Source: Treponema sp. | GTDB taxonomy: Bacteria > Spirochaetota > Spirochaetia > Treponematales > Breznakiellaceae | Assembly: GCA_009785545.1 (NCBI GenBank) | Contig: WQWD01000032.1 | Span: forward strand, 1-13,205 | DNA length: 13,205 bases | Direction of reading: 5' to 3' | In this document: piece after piece, positions 1 through 7,011 of the stretch | How positions within the stretch are numbered: the stretch's first letter is position 1 | How the letters are laid out: every line of letters starts with the position of its first letter | Program-made: the position numbers and the translations under genes | The notes under the pieces: generated by a model | Databases searched by the model: none | Told to the model about the DNA's origin: nothing | The model's input: only the letters and a program-made list of their open reading frames with translations

Positions 1-1742
1 TAAAAGGCGAAGTTCATTTATTTGATGTCATTGGTTTCCGCATAGAATATAACGGAGAAATTGTTGCTCTTACTTATTCGACAGACATCACGCAATTAAA
101 TGCATCCATAGAAAAAGAAAGATTAGCCGAAGAGTTTAACAGAAAACTGCTGGACAATGCGCCGTCGTTCATGGAATTTTGGGATGTTGACTGCAATATT
201 TTTAGCTGCAACCAAAGGATGCTTGATGTTTTTGGCGTAAGTAACAAAACTGAATTCCTTGAGCGATACTATGATTTTTCTCCGAAATACCAGCCATGCG
301 GGACATTGTCGCCTGAAAAAAACAAGCAAATGATAGAAGGCGCCAGAAAAAACGGCCGTAATCGCTGTGAGTGGACATATATTTTGCGTAACGGGGAAGA
401 AATGCCTGTGGATTCCTATTTTGTATCTACGACATATCAGGATACTCCGATTATTATATGTTACAGTTACGATCTGCGCCCGATTAAAGCGGCGATGGAA
501 AAAGAGCATATTGCCGAAGAAGAAAACCGTGCGAAGACACGATTCCTGGCACGCATGAGCCATGAGATTCGTACCCCGATGAATGCGATACTGGGCATAA
601 CAGAAACGCAACTCCAAAAAAATATGCCCGCTGAAACCGAAGAGGCGTTTTTGCGTATTCACAGCTCATCGAACTTTTTGCTCACGATAATCAACGATAT
701 TCTTGACTTGTCCAAAGTTGAAGCCGAAAAAATGGAAATTGTTCCCGCCCCATACGACATAACAAACATGATTGTTGATACGGTTCAACTCAACATGGTT
801 CATATCGGAAACAAGCCCATTAATTTTAGCTTGGAAGTAGATCCCCAAATTCCAACCACCTTGATTGGAGATGAACTAAGGATTAAACAAATTCTTAATA
901 ATATGCTTTCTAACGCATTTAAGTATACGCAAGAAGGACAAGTAAAGTTGTCGTTTGGCAGAGAAGCCTCAGAAAAATCTGTAGAAGAATCTGTAGAAAA
1001 ATCCGAAACAATAGTGCTGGTGGTTCAAGTGCAGGATACCGGTGTTGGTATGACAAAAGAGCAGATTGACAAGCTGTTTAATGTCGAATTTACAAGATTT
1101 AACACGCCCGGTACTCGTGCGATAGAAGGCAGCGGATTAGGAATGACGATAACGCATCGTTTTATCAAATTAATGCAAGGAACTATCGAAGTTAACAGCG
1201 ATGTGGGGAAAGGCAGTATATTCACCGCACGAATCCCGCAAAAGTTTCAAGTTGACAGCTTGTTGGGCACTGACACTGTAAAAAAATTGCAAAACTTTGA
1301 AATCACACAAAAGTCGATGAAAAAGATTGAAAAGCTCACCCAAGATTCAATGCCTTATGGACGGGTACTGGTAGTCGATGATATGGAAATGAACTTATAC
1401 GTTGCAGAATCTCTTTTGGAACCGTATCAAATTTCTGTGGAAACCGCTGTCAATGGGAATGGCGCTATTGAAAAAATAAAATCCGGCAAAGAGTACGATA
1501 TTATATTTATGGATCACATGATGCCTGATATGGACGGGCTTGAGACAACAAAAATTATACGAAGGCTTGGTTACACTCAGCCAATCATAGCGTTAACAGC
1601 GAATGTGGTAAACAGCGTTTTTGATTTATTCATTAACAGCGGGTTTGACGACATTATCTCAAAACCGATTAATCTTGACAAATTTAACTCTTGCCTGATT
1701 CGCTACATAAAAAACAAACATCAAGAAAAAGGGCTTGATTAG
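1..1742 (+). CDS. Hybrid sensor histidine kinase with C-terminal receiver (5' partial)
   Basis: The reading frame is open from the left edge (first full codon at 3), so the N-terminus is missing. The visible part starts with the end of one sensor domain (IVALTYSTDIT, typical of a PAS/PAC end), a short coiled linker, then a PAS domain (about 141-480). HisKA follows with the phosphoacceptor in SHEIRTPMN (His codon 561-563). The HATPase_c domain (about 840-1245) has an N box (NNMLSNAFKYT) and G boxes DTGVGM and GSGLGM. A receiver domain (about 1360-1730) has paired acidic residues (VVDD), phosphoacceptor Asp codon 1512-1514 in IIFMDHMMPDMDG, Thr in ALTAN and Lys in SKP. It should autophosphorylate and pass phosphate to its own receiver in a phosphorelay. 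No transmembrane segment is visible, but the missing part could hold one. A short Glu/Ser/Lys-rich duplication (977-1005) lies within the HATPase domain. The ligand and downstream partner are unknown. Confidence 0.95.
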   Translation, partial: KGEVHLFDVIGFRIEYNGEIVALTYSTDITQLNASIEKERLAEEFNRKLLDNAPSFMEFWDVDCNIFSCNQRMLDVFGVSNKTEFLERYYDFSPKYQPCGTLSPEKNKQMIEGARKNGRNRCEWTYILRNGEEMPVDSYFVSTTYQDTPIIICYSYDLRPIKAAMEKEHIAEEENRAKTRFLARMSHEIRTPMNAILGITETQLQKNMPAETEEAFLRIHSSSNFLLTIINDILDLSKVEAEKMEIVPAPYDITNMIVDTVQLNMVHIGNKPINFSLEVDPQIPTTLIGDELRIKQILNNMLSNAFKYTQEGQVKLSFGREASEKSVEESVEKSETIVLVVQVQDTGVGMTKEQIDKLFNVEFTRFNTPGTRAIEGSGLGMTITHRFIKLMQGTIEVNSDVGKGSIFTARIPQKFQVDSLLGTDTVKKLQNFEITQKSMKKIEKLTQDSMPYGRVLVVDDMEMNLYVAESLLEPYQISVETAVNGNGAIEKIKSGKEYDIIFMDHMMPDMDGLETTKIIRRLGYTQPIIALTANVVNSVFDLFINSGFDDIISKPINLDKFNSCLIRYIKNKHQEKGLD

Positions 1743-3910
1743 TTCGAAAAAGCTTCAGATTGCAGATTTCGACCAGTTTTTTGATTTAATGGAATTGTGA
1801 ATATAAAAGTTGCCCCTTTTCCCAATTCGGATTCAACCCATATTTTTCCGCCCATCAACTCGATAATATGTTTGGATATAGCAAGCCCAAGTCCTGTGCC
1901 GCCGTATTCACGGGTTGATTCTGTGTATGCCTGTTCAAATGCGCGAAACAAGTTAGATTGATTTTGCGAAGATATTCCAATTCCGGTATCGCTGACTTCG
2001 ATTCTTAGAGTATTTATTTTGTTGTTATCAGTTAACTGTCTTGCGCTGAATGATACCTTTCCGCCTTCGGGTGTAAATTTGATTGCATTTGTCAAAAGGT
2101 TTGTTATAACCTGCATTAACCTTATTTCATCCGAGACTATAAATTGCTGAATATCTTTATCAATATTTACTTCAAACGCTAAATGTTTTTCCTCAATCAT
2201 AAAACGCTGTATATTGAGAATATCTGTAAGCATTTTTTCAAATTCAAATAAGTGAAAATGCAAATCAAATTTATCGTCTTCTATTTTTGACATATCAAGG
2301 ATCTGGTTAATAATACCAAGCAGTTGTTTTGATGCCAGTTTTATTTTGTTAAAGCACCGTTCTTGTTTTTGAGGATCATTGGTGTTTTGTGCAATTTCCG
2401 TCATCCCGACAATGGCGTTCATGGGGGTTTTTATTTCATGGCTCATGTTGGACAAGAAATTGCTTTTGGCACGGCTGGCCGCTTGCTCTCTTTTAACCGC
2501 AGCTTCAAGCTTAACAAACATTTCTTTTTGAATTTCCTTGTATTTGTAAAATTCACGCAAGTCTCTGACAAAGCTCAACAAATGAGTTTTGCCTTGCCAA
2601 TTGACACGCACCAAGGTAACTTCGCAAGGGATAGGCTCTCCGTTTATCTGCTGATGCATCCACTCAAAACGGTTTTGTCCTGTTTCAAAAGCTATAGCAT
2701 TCATTGCAAAAGCTTTTTCGATTGATTCCCTTTTATCCGGCTGCAGAAAGGGTTGAAGCTCGGCAAACTTTTTTATGTACTCATGTTTATCACGTAAACG
2801 AAATAGTTCCGGGGCTTTTTCATTACATTCTACAACGTTGAAGTCTTTATCAATTATGTTGGCAACCAATGGCATATTGTTGATAATACTGCGCAATTTT
2901 TTTTCTGTAACACGCTTTTCTTCCATATCTTTTGTAAGGCGCAAAACAAAAAGTGCGGTAAATACAAGCAGAGATGCCAAAACAAAAACAACAGGCATTA
3001 TGATTGCCATTTGATATTGGCGGGCAGGAATTCGTGTTATACTGGTTGGAAGAACAGCGATTAAATTCCAATCAACAGCCTCTATCGGCGTGATGATAAG
3101 ATAAGATGAACCCAGATCAATGTCATGAAATTCCGCAAGTATTATGCCTTCAGTAATATTATCTATTATGAAACTACCGTTTGGAATATCCTGCAAATTT
3201 TTTAATTCACCGCTTGATCTTAGCGTTAATACAGGGTTTGAATGAAAAACTATTTCGTTATTCGAGCCAATCAGCATGACGTGGCCATCCATTATTGCAG
3301 GGTGACTATGAATTTTATCCAGAATATAACCCATTGAAAGGGAAAAACCTACCGAAGCTCCTACACCGACAAGTTCAGGAATCCACTTTGCCATTGCGAC
3401 GGTAATGTTCCCTGTAGCAAAGGACAAATACGGCTCCGTGATTATGATTTCGTTGGCAATATAAGCCTCCATGAACCAAGGCCGCTCTGTAGATACCCAA
3501 TATTCCCACGGCCCCCAGCCGGTACCTTGAAGGTCTTGCCCGGCATCGGTTGGAGTCCAGCCAATGCCATTAATTATGCTCCCGTCGGCAAATCCTATAA
3601 AAACATTTTCTATGAAGTCGTATTCTTCCGTAAAATTTGCTGCAATTCTTGGAAAGTAGTACGCGTGAGGCAAGGATGTCAAAGTAGTTGCTAAGTTGTT
3701 TGCTGTCTGCCTTGCAATGTCAAACCATGAATCTATTTCCCTTGCTTGAATAATTGTGTCACGTTTGGCAATGCCTACAATTTGCTCATATATGATAGTT
3801 TGCGATATGGTATTCACGATGAAGAACATTATACCCAAGCCAAATATAGATAAAATTACTATGCCTAAAATTAGTTTTGTAAAAAAATTTAATTTTGTTT
3901 TAAAAAACAT
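1739..3910 (-). CDS. Membrane sensor histidine kinase: Cache, PAS, HisKA, HATPase_c
   Basis: This is a 723-residue inner-membrane kinase if started at the ATG at 3910. TM1 lies at about residues 11-33. A periplasmic dCache-like sensor domain follows (about 34-290) with the family pattern RPWF...EPY...ITVAMA. TM2 is at about 300-324, a PAS domain at about 339-454, and a coiled linker leads to HisKA (His491 in SHEIKTPMN). HATPase_c shows the N box QVITNLLTNAIKF and G boxes DTGIG and GGTGLGL. There is no receiver domain, so it needs a separate response regulator or the receiver of the neighbouring hybrid kinase. The ATG at 3910 has AAGGA five to six bases upstream. An in-frame ATG at 3943 lies inside the spacer of a consensus promoter and cannot be used from it. 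The PAS domain resembles that of the convergent kinase (shared R-x-EW and NGE-x-(I/M)P patterns), suggesting paralogous modules. Its stop codon overlaps that of the neighbour. The ligand is not predictable. Confidence 0.95.
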   Translation of the reverse strand: MFFKTKLNFFTKLILGIVILSIFGLGIMFFIVNTISQTIIYEQIVGIAKRDTIIQAREIDSWFDIARQTANNLATTLTSLPHAYYFPRIAANFTEEYDFIENVFIGFADGSIINGIGWTPTDAGQDLQGTGWGPWEYWVSTERPWFMEAYIANEIIITEPYLSFATGNITVAMAKWIPELVGVGASVGFSLSMGYILDKIHSHPAIMDGHVMLIGSNNEIVFHSNPVLTLRSSGELKNLQDIPNGSFIIDNITEGIILAEFHDIDLGSSYLIITPIEAVDWNLIAVLPTSITRIPARQYQMAIIMPVVFVLASLLVFTALFVLRLTKDMEEKRVTEKKLRSIINNMPLVANIIDKDFNVVECNEKAPELFRLRDKHEYIKKFAELQPFLQPDKRESIEKAFAMNAIAFETGQNRFEWMHQQINGEPIPCEVTLVRVNWQGKTHLLSFVRDLREFYKYKEIQKEMFVKLEAAVKREQAASRAKSNFLSNMSHEIKTPMNAIVGMTEIAQNTNDPQKQERCFNKIKLASKQLLGIINQILDMSKIEDDKFDLHFHLFEFEKMLTDILNIQRFMIEEKHLAFEVNIDKDIQQFIVSDEIRLMQVITNLLTNAIKFTPEGGKVSFSARQLTDNNKINTLRIEVSDTGIGISSQNQSNLFRAFEQAYTESTREYGGTGLGLAISKHIIELMGGKIWVESELGKGATFIFTIPLNQKTGRNLQSEAFSN

Positions 3911-3928
3911 GATTATCCTTAAATATTG

Positions 3929-3957
3929 ATTATAATACAACATTATCCTATTGTCAA
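3929..3957 (-). promoter_or_regulatory. Consensus sigma-70 promoter of the membrane kinase
   Basis: On the minus strand there is a perfect -35 TTGACA (3957-3952), a 17-bp spacer and a perfect -10 TATAAT (3934-3929). Transcription should start around 3922-3923, giving a leader of roughly a dozen bases that contains AAGGA ahead of the ATG at 3910. The match settles the start codon choice. The 13-bp repeat array begins only a few bases upstream of the -35 box, so a protein binding there could act on this promoter. Confidence 0.85.
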
Positions 3958-3961
3958 TTTT

Positions 3962-4026
3962 TCGTTTTACACAAGTGTTTTACGCAGGTGTTTTGCACGG
4001 GTGTTTTACATAGGTGTTTTACACCA
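3962..4026. repeat. 13-bp tandem array of small dyads (about five units)
   Basis: Four full 13-bp units run 3975-3987, 3988-4000, 4001-4013 and 4014-4026, each beginning GTGTTTT, preceded by a diverged unit at 3962-3974. The last unit contains a perfect dyad, GTGT-TTT-ACAC (4014-4024); the others keep it with one or more mismatches. Each unit also contains a degenerate DnaA-box-like nonamer (TTTTACACA at 3965-3973 is one base from TTATNCACA; later copies are two bases away). The next register (4027-4039) carries a perfect DnaA box. The array could be iteron-like binding sites or a cooperative operator for the adjacent kinase promoter. Confidence 0.85.
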
Positions 4027-4027
4027 G

Positions 4028-4229
4028 TTATCCACAAGGGGAAAATAATATAAATTGCTTTTTATTTAAAATGATTTTTTAGTAATAAAGATAATTCCAG
4101 TAATTAAAATGTGTAAATCCTTATGTAGCAAGGAATTAGCACAATTTGTTATATAAACCTGAAATTTAAGTTGTATGAAATTTGATACAAAGATGAAATT
4201 ATACAGATATTATGCACAAGTTATCCACA
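4028..4229. other. DnaA-box cluster around an AT-rich segment (candidate origin or DnaA-binding locus)
   Basis: The gene-free stretch 3911-4234 contains TTATCCACA at 4028-4036, TTATGCACA at 4210-4218 and TTATCCACA at 4221-4229, all on the + strand and all matching TTATNCACA. The last two are 11 bp apart. The 4028 box stands 11 bp from a degenerate box (TTTTACACC, 4017-4025), with the same AG dinucleotide between boxes. Between the outer boxes lies a very AT-rich segment (about 4040-4210) that could melt, and the first box is followed by AGGGG and then AT-rich sequence, as beside some bacterial unwinding elements. No dnaA, dnaN or rep gene is in the window. Alternatives are a DnaA-titrating site or DnaA control of the neighbouring kinase. 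The boxes are seen; the origin role is inference. Confidence 0.45.
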
Positions 4230-4234
4230 GAACA

Positions 4235-4786
4235 CTAACCGAGTAAGACTTGACCGGCTTCATCTATTGCTAGGATACTTTTACATTCCGAGCAACGGAA
4301 ACGACCAGGTTTGACAGCTCTAAGTTTTTTGTAGCAGATTGGACAGGAAACAACTTTGGGGAAAATCGAGGGTTTTTCCTGAGGTTGATCTGATGTAAAA
4401 AATTGAACTGAGTCTGACAGATTATCTCTGATGTTAAAAAATTGAGAAAAACCAAGCAATTGGAAGACTTCGTATACTTTGGGTTGTATATCAAGTAAAA
4501 CGAGGTCGCCGCCTTGCGGTTTTACAGTTTTTAAAAAGGTTGTAAATGAGCCAATCCCGGTGGATGAAACGTAGTTCAAACTGCTGCATTGAAAGATTAA
4601 TCGAACAAACCCGGCCTCAATTGCTTTTTGGACACGCTTTTGGAAGAAATTGGAATTGTAAGTATCGATGTACCCCGTTAAAACTAACAGGAGGCATCTT
4701 GGTGCTTGAGCTACTTTCTCAAGTCTTATTTTTAGGCTATCGTCCTTCTCATCGTCAAATCCGGGAACGATATCATTATTTTGCAT
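4235..4786 (-). CDS. STAS-domain protein with C-terminal zinc ribbon
   Basis: This is a 183-residue cytoplasmic protein. The STAS (anti-sigma-factor antagonist-like) domain spans about residues 18-130 and includes the conserved loop LNYVSSTGIGSF, where Ser74 or Ser75 is the likely regulatory phosphorylation site in this family. A short linker leads to a zinc ribbon with CPIC and CSEC pairs (Cys148, 151, 165, 168), then an acidic/hydrophobic tail. I chose the ATG at 4786 because AAGGA lies about seven bases before it. A TTG start at 4804 would add six residues but has only a G-run upstream. STAS proteins act by partner switching with anti-sigma kinases or serine phosphatases; none is in this window, so the partner is unknown. 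The zinc ribbon could be a docking or nucleic-acid module. It has its own promoter and is divergent from the methyltransferase gene. Confidence 0.9.
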   Translation of the reverse strand: MQNNDIVPGFDDEKDDSLKIRLEKVAQAPRCLLLVLTGYIDTYNSNFFQKRVQKAIEAGFVRLIFQCSSLNYVSSTGIGSFTTFLKTVKPQGGDLVLLDIQPKVYEVFQLLGFSQFFNIRDNLSDSVQFFTSDQPQEKPSIFPKVVSCPICYKKLRAVKPGRFRCSECKSILAIDEAGQVLLG

Positions 4787-4851
4787 ATATCTTCCTTGTT
4801 CCAAAAAAATTATTCCCCCACTAAAATTGCAGAGAAAGTCATTTCCCTTTC

Positions 4852-4880
4852 AATATATCTTAAAATTAAGATTTTGTCAA
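4852..4880 (-). promoter_or_regulatory. Sigma-70 promoter of the STAS gene with a palindrome in the spacer
   Basis: On the minus strand there is TTGACA (4880-4875), a 17-bp spacer and TATATT (4857-4852). A perfect inverted repeat, ATCTTAA-AA-TTAAGAT (4857-4872), fills almost the whole spacer and touches the -10 box. This placement is that of a repressor operator or of a MerR-type spacer-binding activator site, though 17 bp is not the long spacer usual for MerR promoters. The leader to the ATG at 4786 would be about 60 bases. Confidence 0.65.
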
Positions 4881-4953
4881 CATGGTTACAACAATAACCG
4901 TAAAATAATGAAAGCAATTTTTAAATGTTAGTCGATATAATTATCGGCACAAA

Positions 4954-4983
4954 TTGACAAGAATATGATAGTTATCCGATAAT
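4954..4983 (+). promoter_or_regulatory. Promoter of the TrmJ-like gene, placed for a leaderless mRNA
   Basis: TTGACA (4954-4959), an 18-bp spacer and GATAAT (4978-4983) lie directly before the gene. Initiation six to seven bases after the -10 box would fall on or next to the ATG at 4989, and no Shine-Dalgarno sequence precedes that ATG. An inverted pair TTATCGG (4941-4947) and CCGATAA (4976-4982) brackets the -35 box and overlaps the -10 box, and could be an operator. Confidence 0.6.
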
Positions 4984-4988
4984 AAATC

Positions 4989-5705
4989 ATGTTCTTAAGT
5001 GAAATCAGGGTTGTTCTGTCAGGGGTTTCCGAGTCAGGTAATGTTGGGGCAGTCTGCCGTGCTATGAAAAACATGGGACTTTCTCAACTGCATTTGATTC
5101 CCGCACACCCTCTTTCTTTGGATACGATACGCCAAAGAGCGGTAAATGCCAATGATATTTGGGAAAATTCTCGTATTTTTAACAGCCTTGAAGAAGCAAT
5201 AGCTGATTGCTCCATAGTGGTTGGTACTACCTGCCGGCGTGGGCATAAGCGAAAAAGTATCTCTATGACGCCGCATGATTTAGCGAGATGGCTTGCCGAG
5301 TCTCAAGGTCTGGCTGCCATCGTTTTTGGCAATGAGCGTACCGGGCTCGAAACTGAAGAATTGGAACTGTGCAATTTTGCTTCCCATATTCCTGTTTCGC
5401 AAGCCTGCCCATCTCTTAACCTGTCTCATGCGGTGCAGATTTATGCCTATGAATTTTTTATGGCGATGGAAAAACAGCGCCCTGTAAAAGGGGAGTGGAC
5501 TCCTATGAATCAGGCGGAAATCGATTCTCTGACAGGCAAAATCACTGACGAGCTCGCCGATATTGGATTTTACAAAAAGCCAAACAGGGATTATCAAACC
5601 CGATTCTTACATGATGTTATTGCCCGAGCCGGACTCGCCGAACGGGAAGGGCGTTATCTGGGGGATATTATCGTGAAGGCCGGGCGATTAGGAGCCGGAC
5701 ATTAG
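4989..5705 (+). CDS. trmJ: TrmJ-like tRNA 2'-O-methyltransferase (SPOUT family)
   Basis: This 238-residue cytoplasmic SPOUT (TrmH/TrmJ) methyltransferase is predicted to transfer a methyl group from S-adenosylmethionine to the ribose 2'-OH of a tRNA nucleotide, classically position 32. Motif 1 is at the N-terminus (SGNVGAVCRAMKNMG, residues 16-30). Motif 2 is IVFGNERTGL (111-120), and motif 3 with the knot is PSLNLSHAVQIYAYE (141-155). A C-terminal helical tail (about 165-238) matches TrmJ rather than shorter relatives. The start at 4989 places MFLSEIRVVL exactly where family members begin, although no ribosome binding site precedes it. The gene stands alone: the next gene, 63 bases downstream, has its own -10 box. 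A related rRNA or LasT-type methyltransferase cannot be excluded, so the exact target is inferred. Confidence 0.9.
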   Translation: MFLSEIRVVLSGVSESGNVGAVCRAMKNMGLSQLHLIPAHPLSLDTIRQRAVNANDIWENSRIFNSLEEAIADCSIVVGTTCRRGHKRKSISMTPHDLARWLAESQGLAAIVFGNERTGLETEELELCNFASHIPVSQACPSLNLSHAVQIYAYEFFMAMEKQRPVKGEWTPMNQAEIDSLTGKITDELADIGFYKKPNRDYQTRFLHDVIARAGLAEREGRYLGDIIVKAGRLGAGH

Positions 5706-5750
5706 GCTGTCGATTTGTAGGTTGTTGTAGTAGGATTGAAGGCGTGAATG

Positions 5751-5759
5751 TGATATAAT
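5751..5759 (+). promoter_or_regulatory. Extended -10 promoter element of the LEA14-like lipoprotein gene
   Basis: TGATATAAT (5751-5759) combines an upstream TG with a perfect TATAAT. No convincing -35 box is found 16-18 bp upstream, as is usual for extended -10 promoters. Initiation about seven bases downstream would be near 5766, three bases before the ATG at 5769. The transcript would therefore be almost leaderless, consistent with the absence of a Shine-Dalgarno sequence. Confidence 0.6.
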
Positions 5760-5768
5760 AATAGTTCT

Positions 5769-7010
5769 ATGAAAACGAAAAAGTTATATCAATTTGTTTT
5801 AATTGCAATTATTTTAGGTTCACTGTCTTTCACCACCTGCCGGCATTTGGATGGTGTTGCTCAGGAGCCGCTTGTGACGCTTCATTCTGTGGAATTGGTA
5901 AACATAAGTTTTACGGGTGTCGAAATTATGGCCAGAATTAATGTGCAGAATCGCAGCCCTGTCAACATTCCTTTTCCTGATATTAATTGGGAACTGTTTG
6001 TTAATGACAATTCATTTATCAGAGGAAGCAATAACTTCGATGGTACAATCAGGGCACGCAGAACAAATGTCGTGAATGTGCCTGTCTCTTTGAATTACGT
6101 TGATTTCTTCAGCGCTTTTCAGTCTTTAAGAGGGAACAGATCCGCTGGTTTCAGGATAGCGTTAGGTGCAAATCTTACCATTCCGGTAATCGGTGATTTG
6201 AATTGGAATTTTGAGCATGAAGGGGAAATTCCGCTCTTGCAAGTACCAAGATTTTCCATGCCTTCCATGCGAATCGATGGAATTGATTTTACCAGAGTGC
6301 AATTGCTCTTTTCGGTAAATGTCGAAAATCCGAATGTTTTTTCTTTGCCTTCGCCTCAGATTGCTTATGATTTTTTAATTAACAGAAATTCCTTTATGCA
6401 GGGAATTCACGTATCCCCCGTTCCGTTGGCTGCCGCCGCAGTTACGCCGTTAGTTATCGGGCTTACTGTAGAATACGCCGATCTTTTCCGGTTGGTTGCA
6501 AATCTTGGAAATTTGAATGAAGTGCCCAGTCTTTTTTCAATGACAAGTGATCTTGGCGTTCCTGCCTTAGCGGGTCAAAATGTTTTTCAGGAAATTGCAG
6601 GTTCGCTGCCTGTACTCAGAATGCCGTCGATCAGCTTCAGGGGGATCACTCTGAGGAACCTCACTTTGACAAGAGCTGATTTTGAGCTAGCGTGGGAAAT
6701 CGAAAACAATAATATTTTTGCGATGAATGTGAGAGAGCTTTCGTATAATCTTGTTGTAAACAATTCGCAGTGGTCAAGCGGAAGAGCTCCCGGCATATCG
6801 AGAGTTGCCGCTAACAGAACAACTGTTGTTCCTTTGGAATTTTCCATTAACAATCTTGCTGTTGTAAGGGAGATTGCAAGTATTGTTGCCGGAGGCGGAA
6901 ACATTTCTTTTACCTGCAATGGAAACTTTAGTTTTGGCGCAGATTTACCGGGTCTTGCGGATTTTCAAATTCCGTTTAATTTTTCCGGATCGACAAGCTT
7001 AAGCCGATAG
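5769..7010 (+). CDS. LEA14/WHy-repeat lipoprotein (three repeats)
   Basis: This is a 413-residue exported protein. The N-terminus has a basic stretch (MKTKK), a hydrophobic core and Cys24 in LSFTTC, acceptable as a relaxed spirochaete lipobox. The mature part is three tandem copies of a LEA type 2 (WHy) beta-sandwich, roughly residues 36-155, 164-285 and 286-407. Each opens with a pattern like 'I-x-F-T-x-V-x-(hydrophobic)' and then N-x-(N/E)-N-P: compare ARINVQNRSPVNIP, FSVNVENPNVFSLP and AWEIENNNIFAMN. Each is followed by a Y-x-(L/F)-x-(V/I)-N segment. Plant and archaeal LEA14 proteins are linked to desiccation and stress, but in bacteria the function is largely unknown, so I assign none. 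It probably sits at the periplasmic face of a membrane. The downstream gap holds a MITE-like repeat, then a terminator hairpin. Confidence 0.85.
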   Translation: MKTKKLYQFVLIAIILGSLSFTTCRHLDGVAQEPLVTLHSVELVNISFTGVEIMARINVQNRSPVNIPFPDINWELFVNDNSFIRGSNNFDGTIRARRTNVVNVPVSLNYVDFFSAFQSLRGNRSAGFRIALGANLTIPVIGDLNWNFEHEGEIPLLQVPRFSMPSMRIDGIDFTRVQLLFSVNVENPNVFSLPSPQIAYDFLINRNSFMQGIHVSPVPLAAAAVTPLVIGLTVEYADLFRLVANLGNLNEVPSLFSMTSDLGVPALAGQNVFQEIAGSLPVLRMPSISFRGITLRNLTLTRADFELAWEIENNNIFAMNVRELSYNLVVNNSQWSSGRAPGISRVAANRTTVVPLEFSINNLAVVREIASIVAGGGNISFTCNGNFSFGADLPGLADFQIPFNFSGSTSLSR

Positions 7011-7011
7011 T

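Noticed and set aside
977..1005. Short internal duplication in the hybrid kinase (Glu-Ser-Val-Glu-Lys-Ser pattern)
   Set aside because: It is only two near-copies in a loop of the HATPase domain, so probably ordinary loop expansion rather than a regulated repeat.
2363..3014. Plus-strand open frames inside the Cache/PAS kinase gene
   Set aside because: They are antisense to a kinase with all expected motifs and lack ribosome binding sites or recognisable domains.
4787..4804. TTG start for the STAS protein at 4804
   Set aside because: The downstream ATG at 4786 has a well-placed AAGGA; the TTG has only a G-run at poor spacing.
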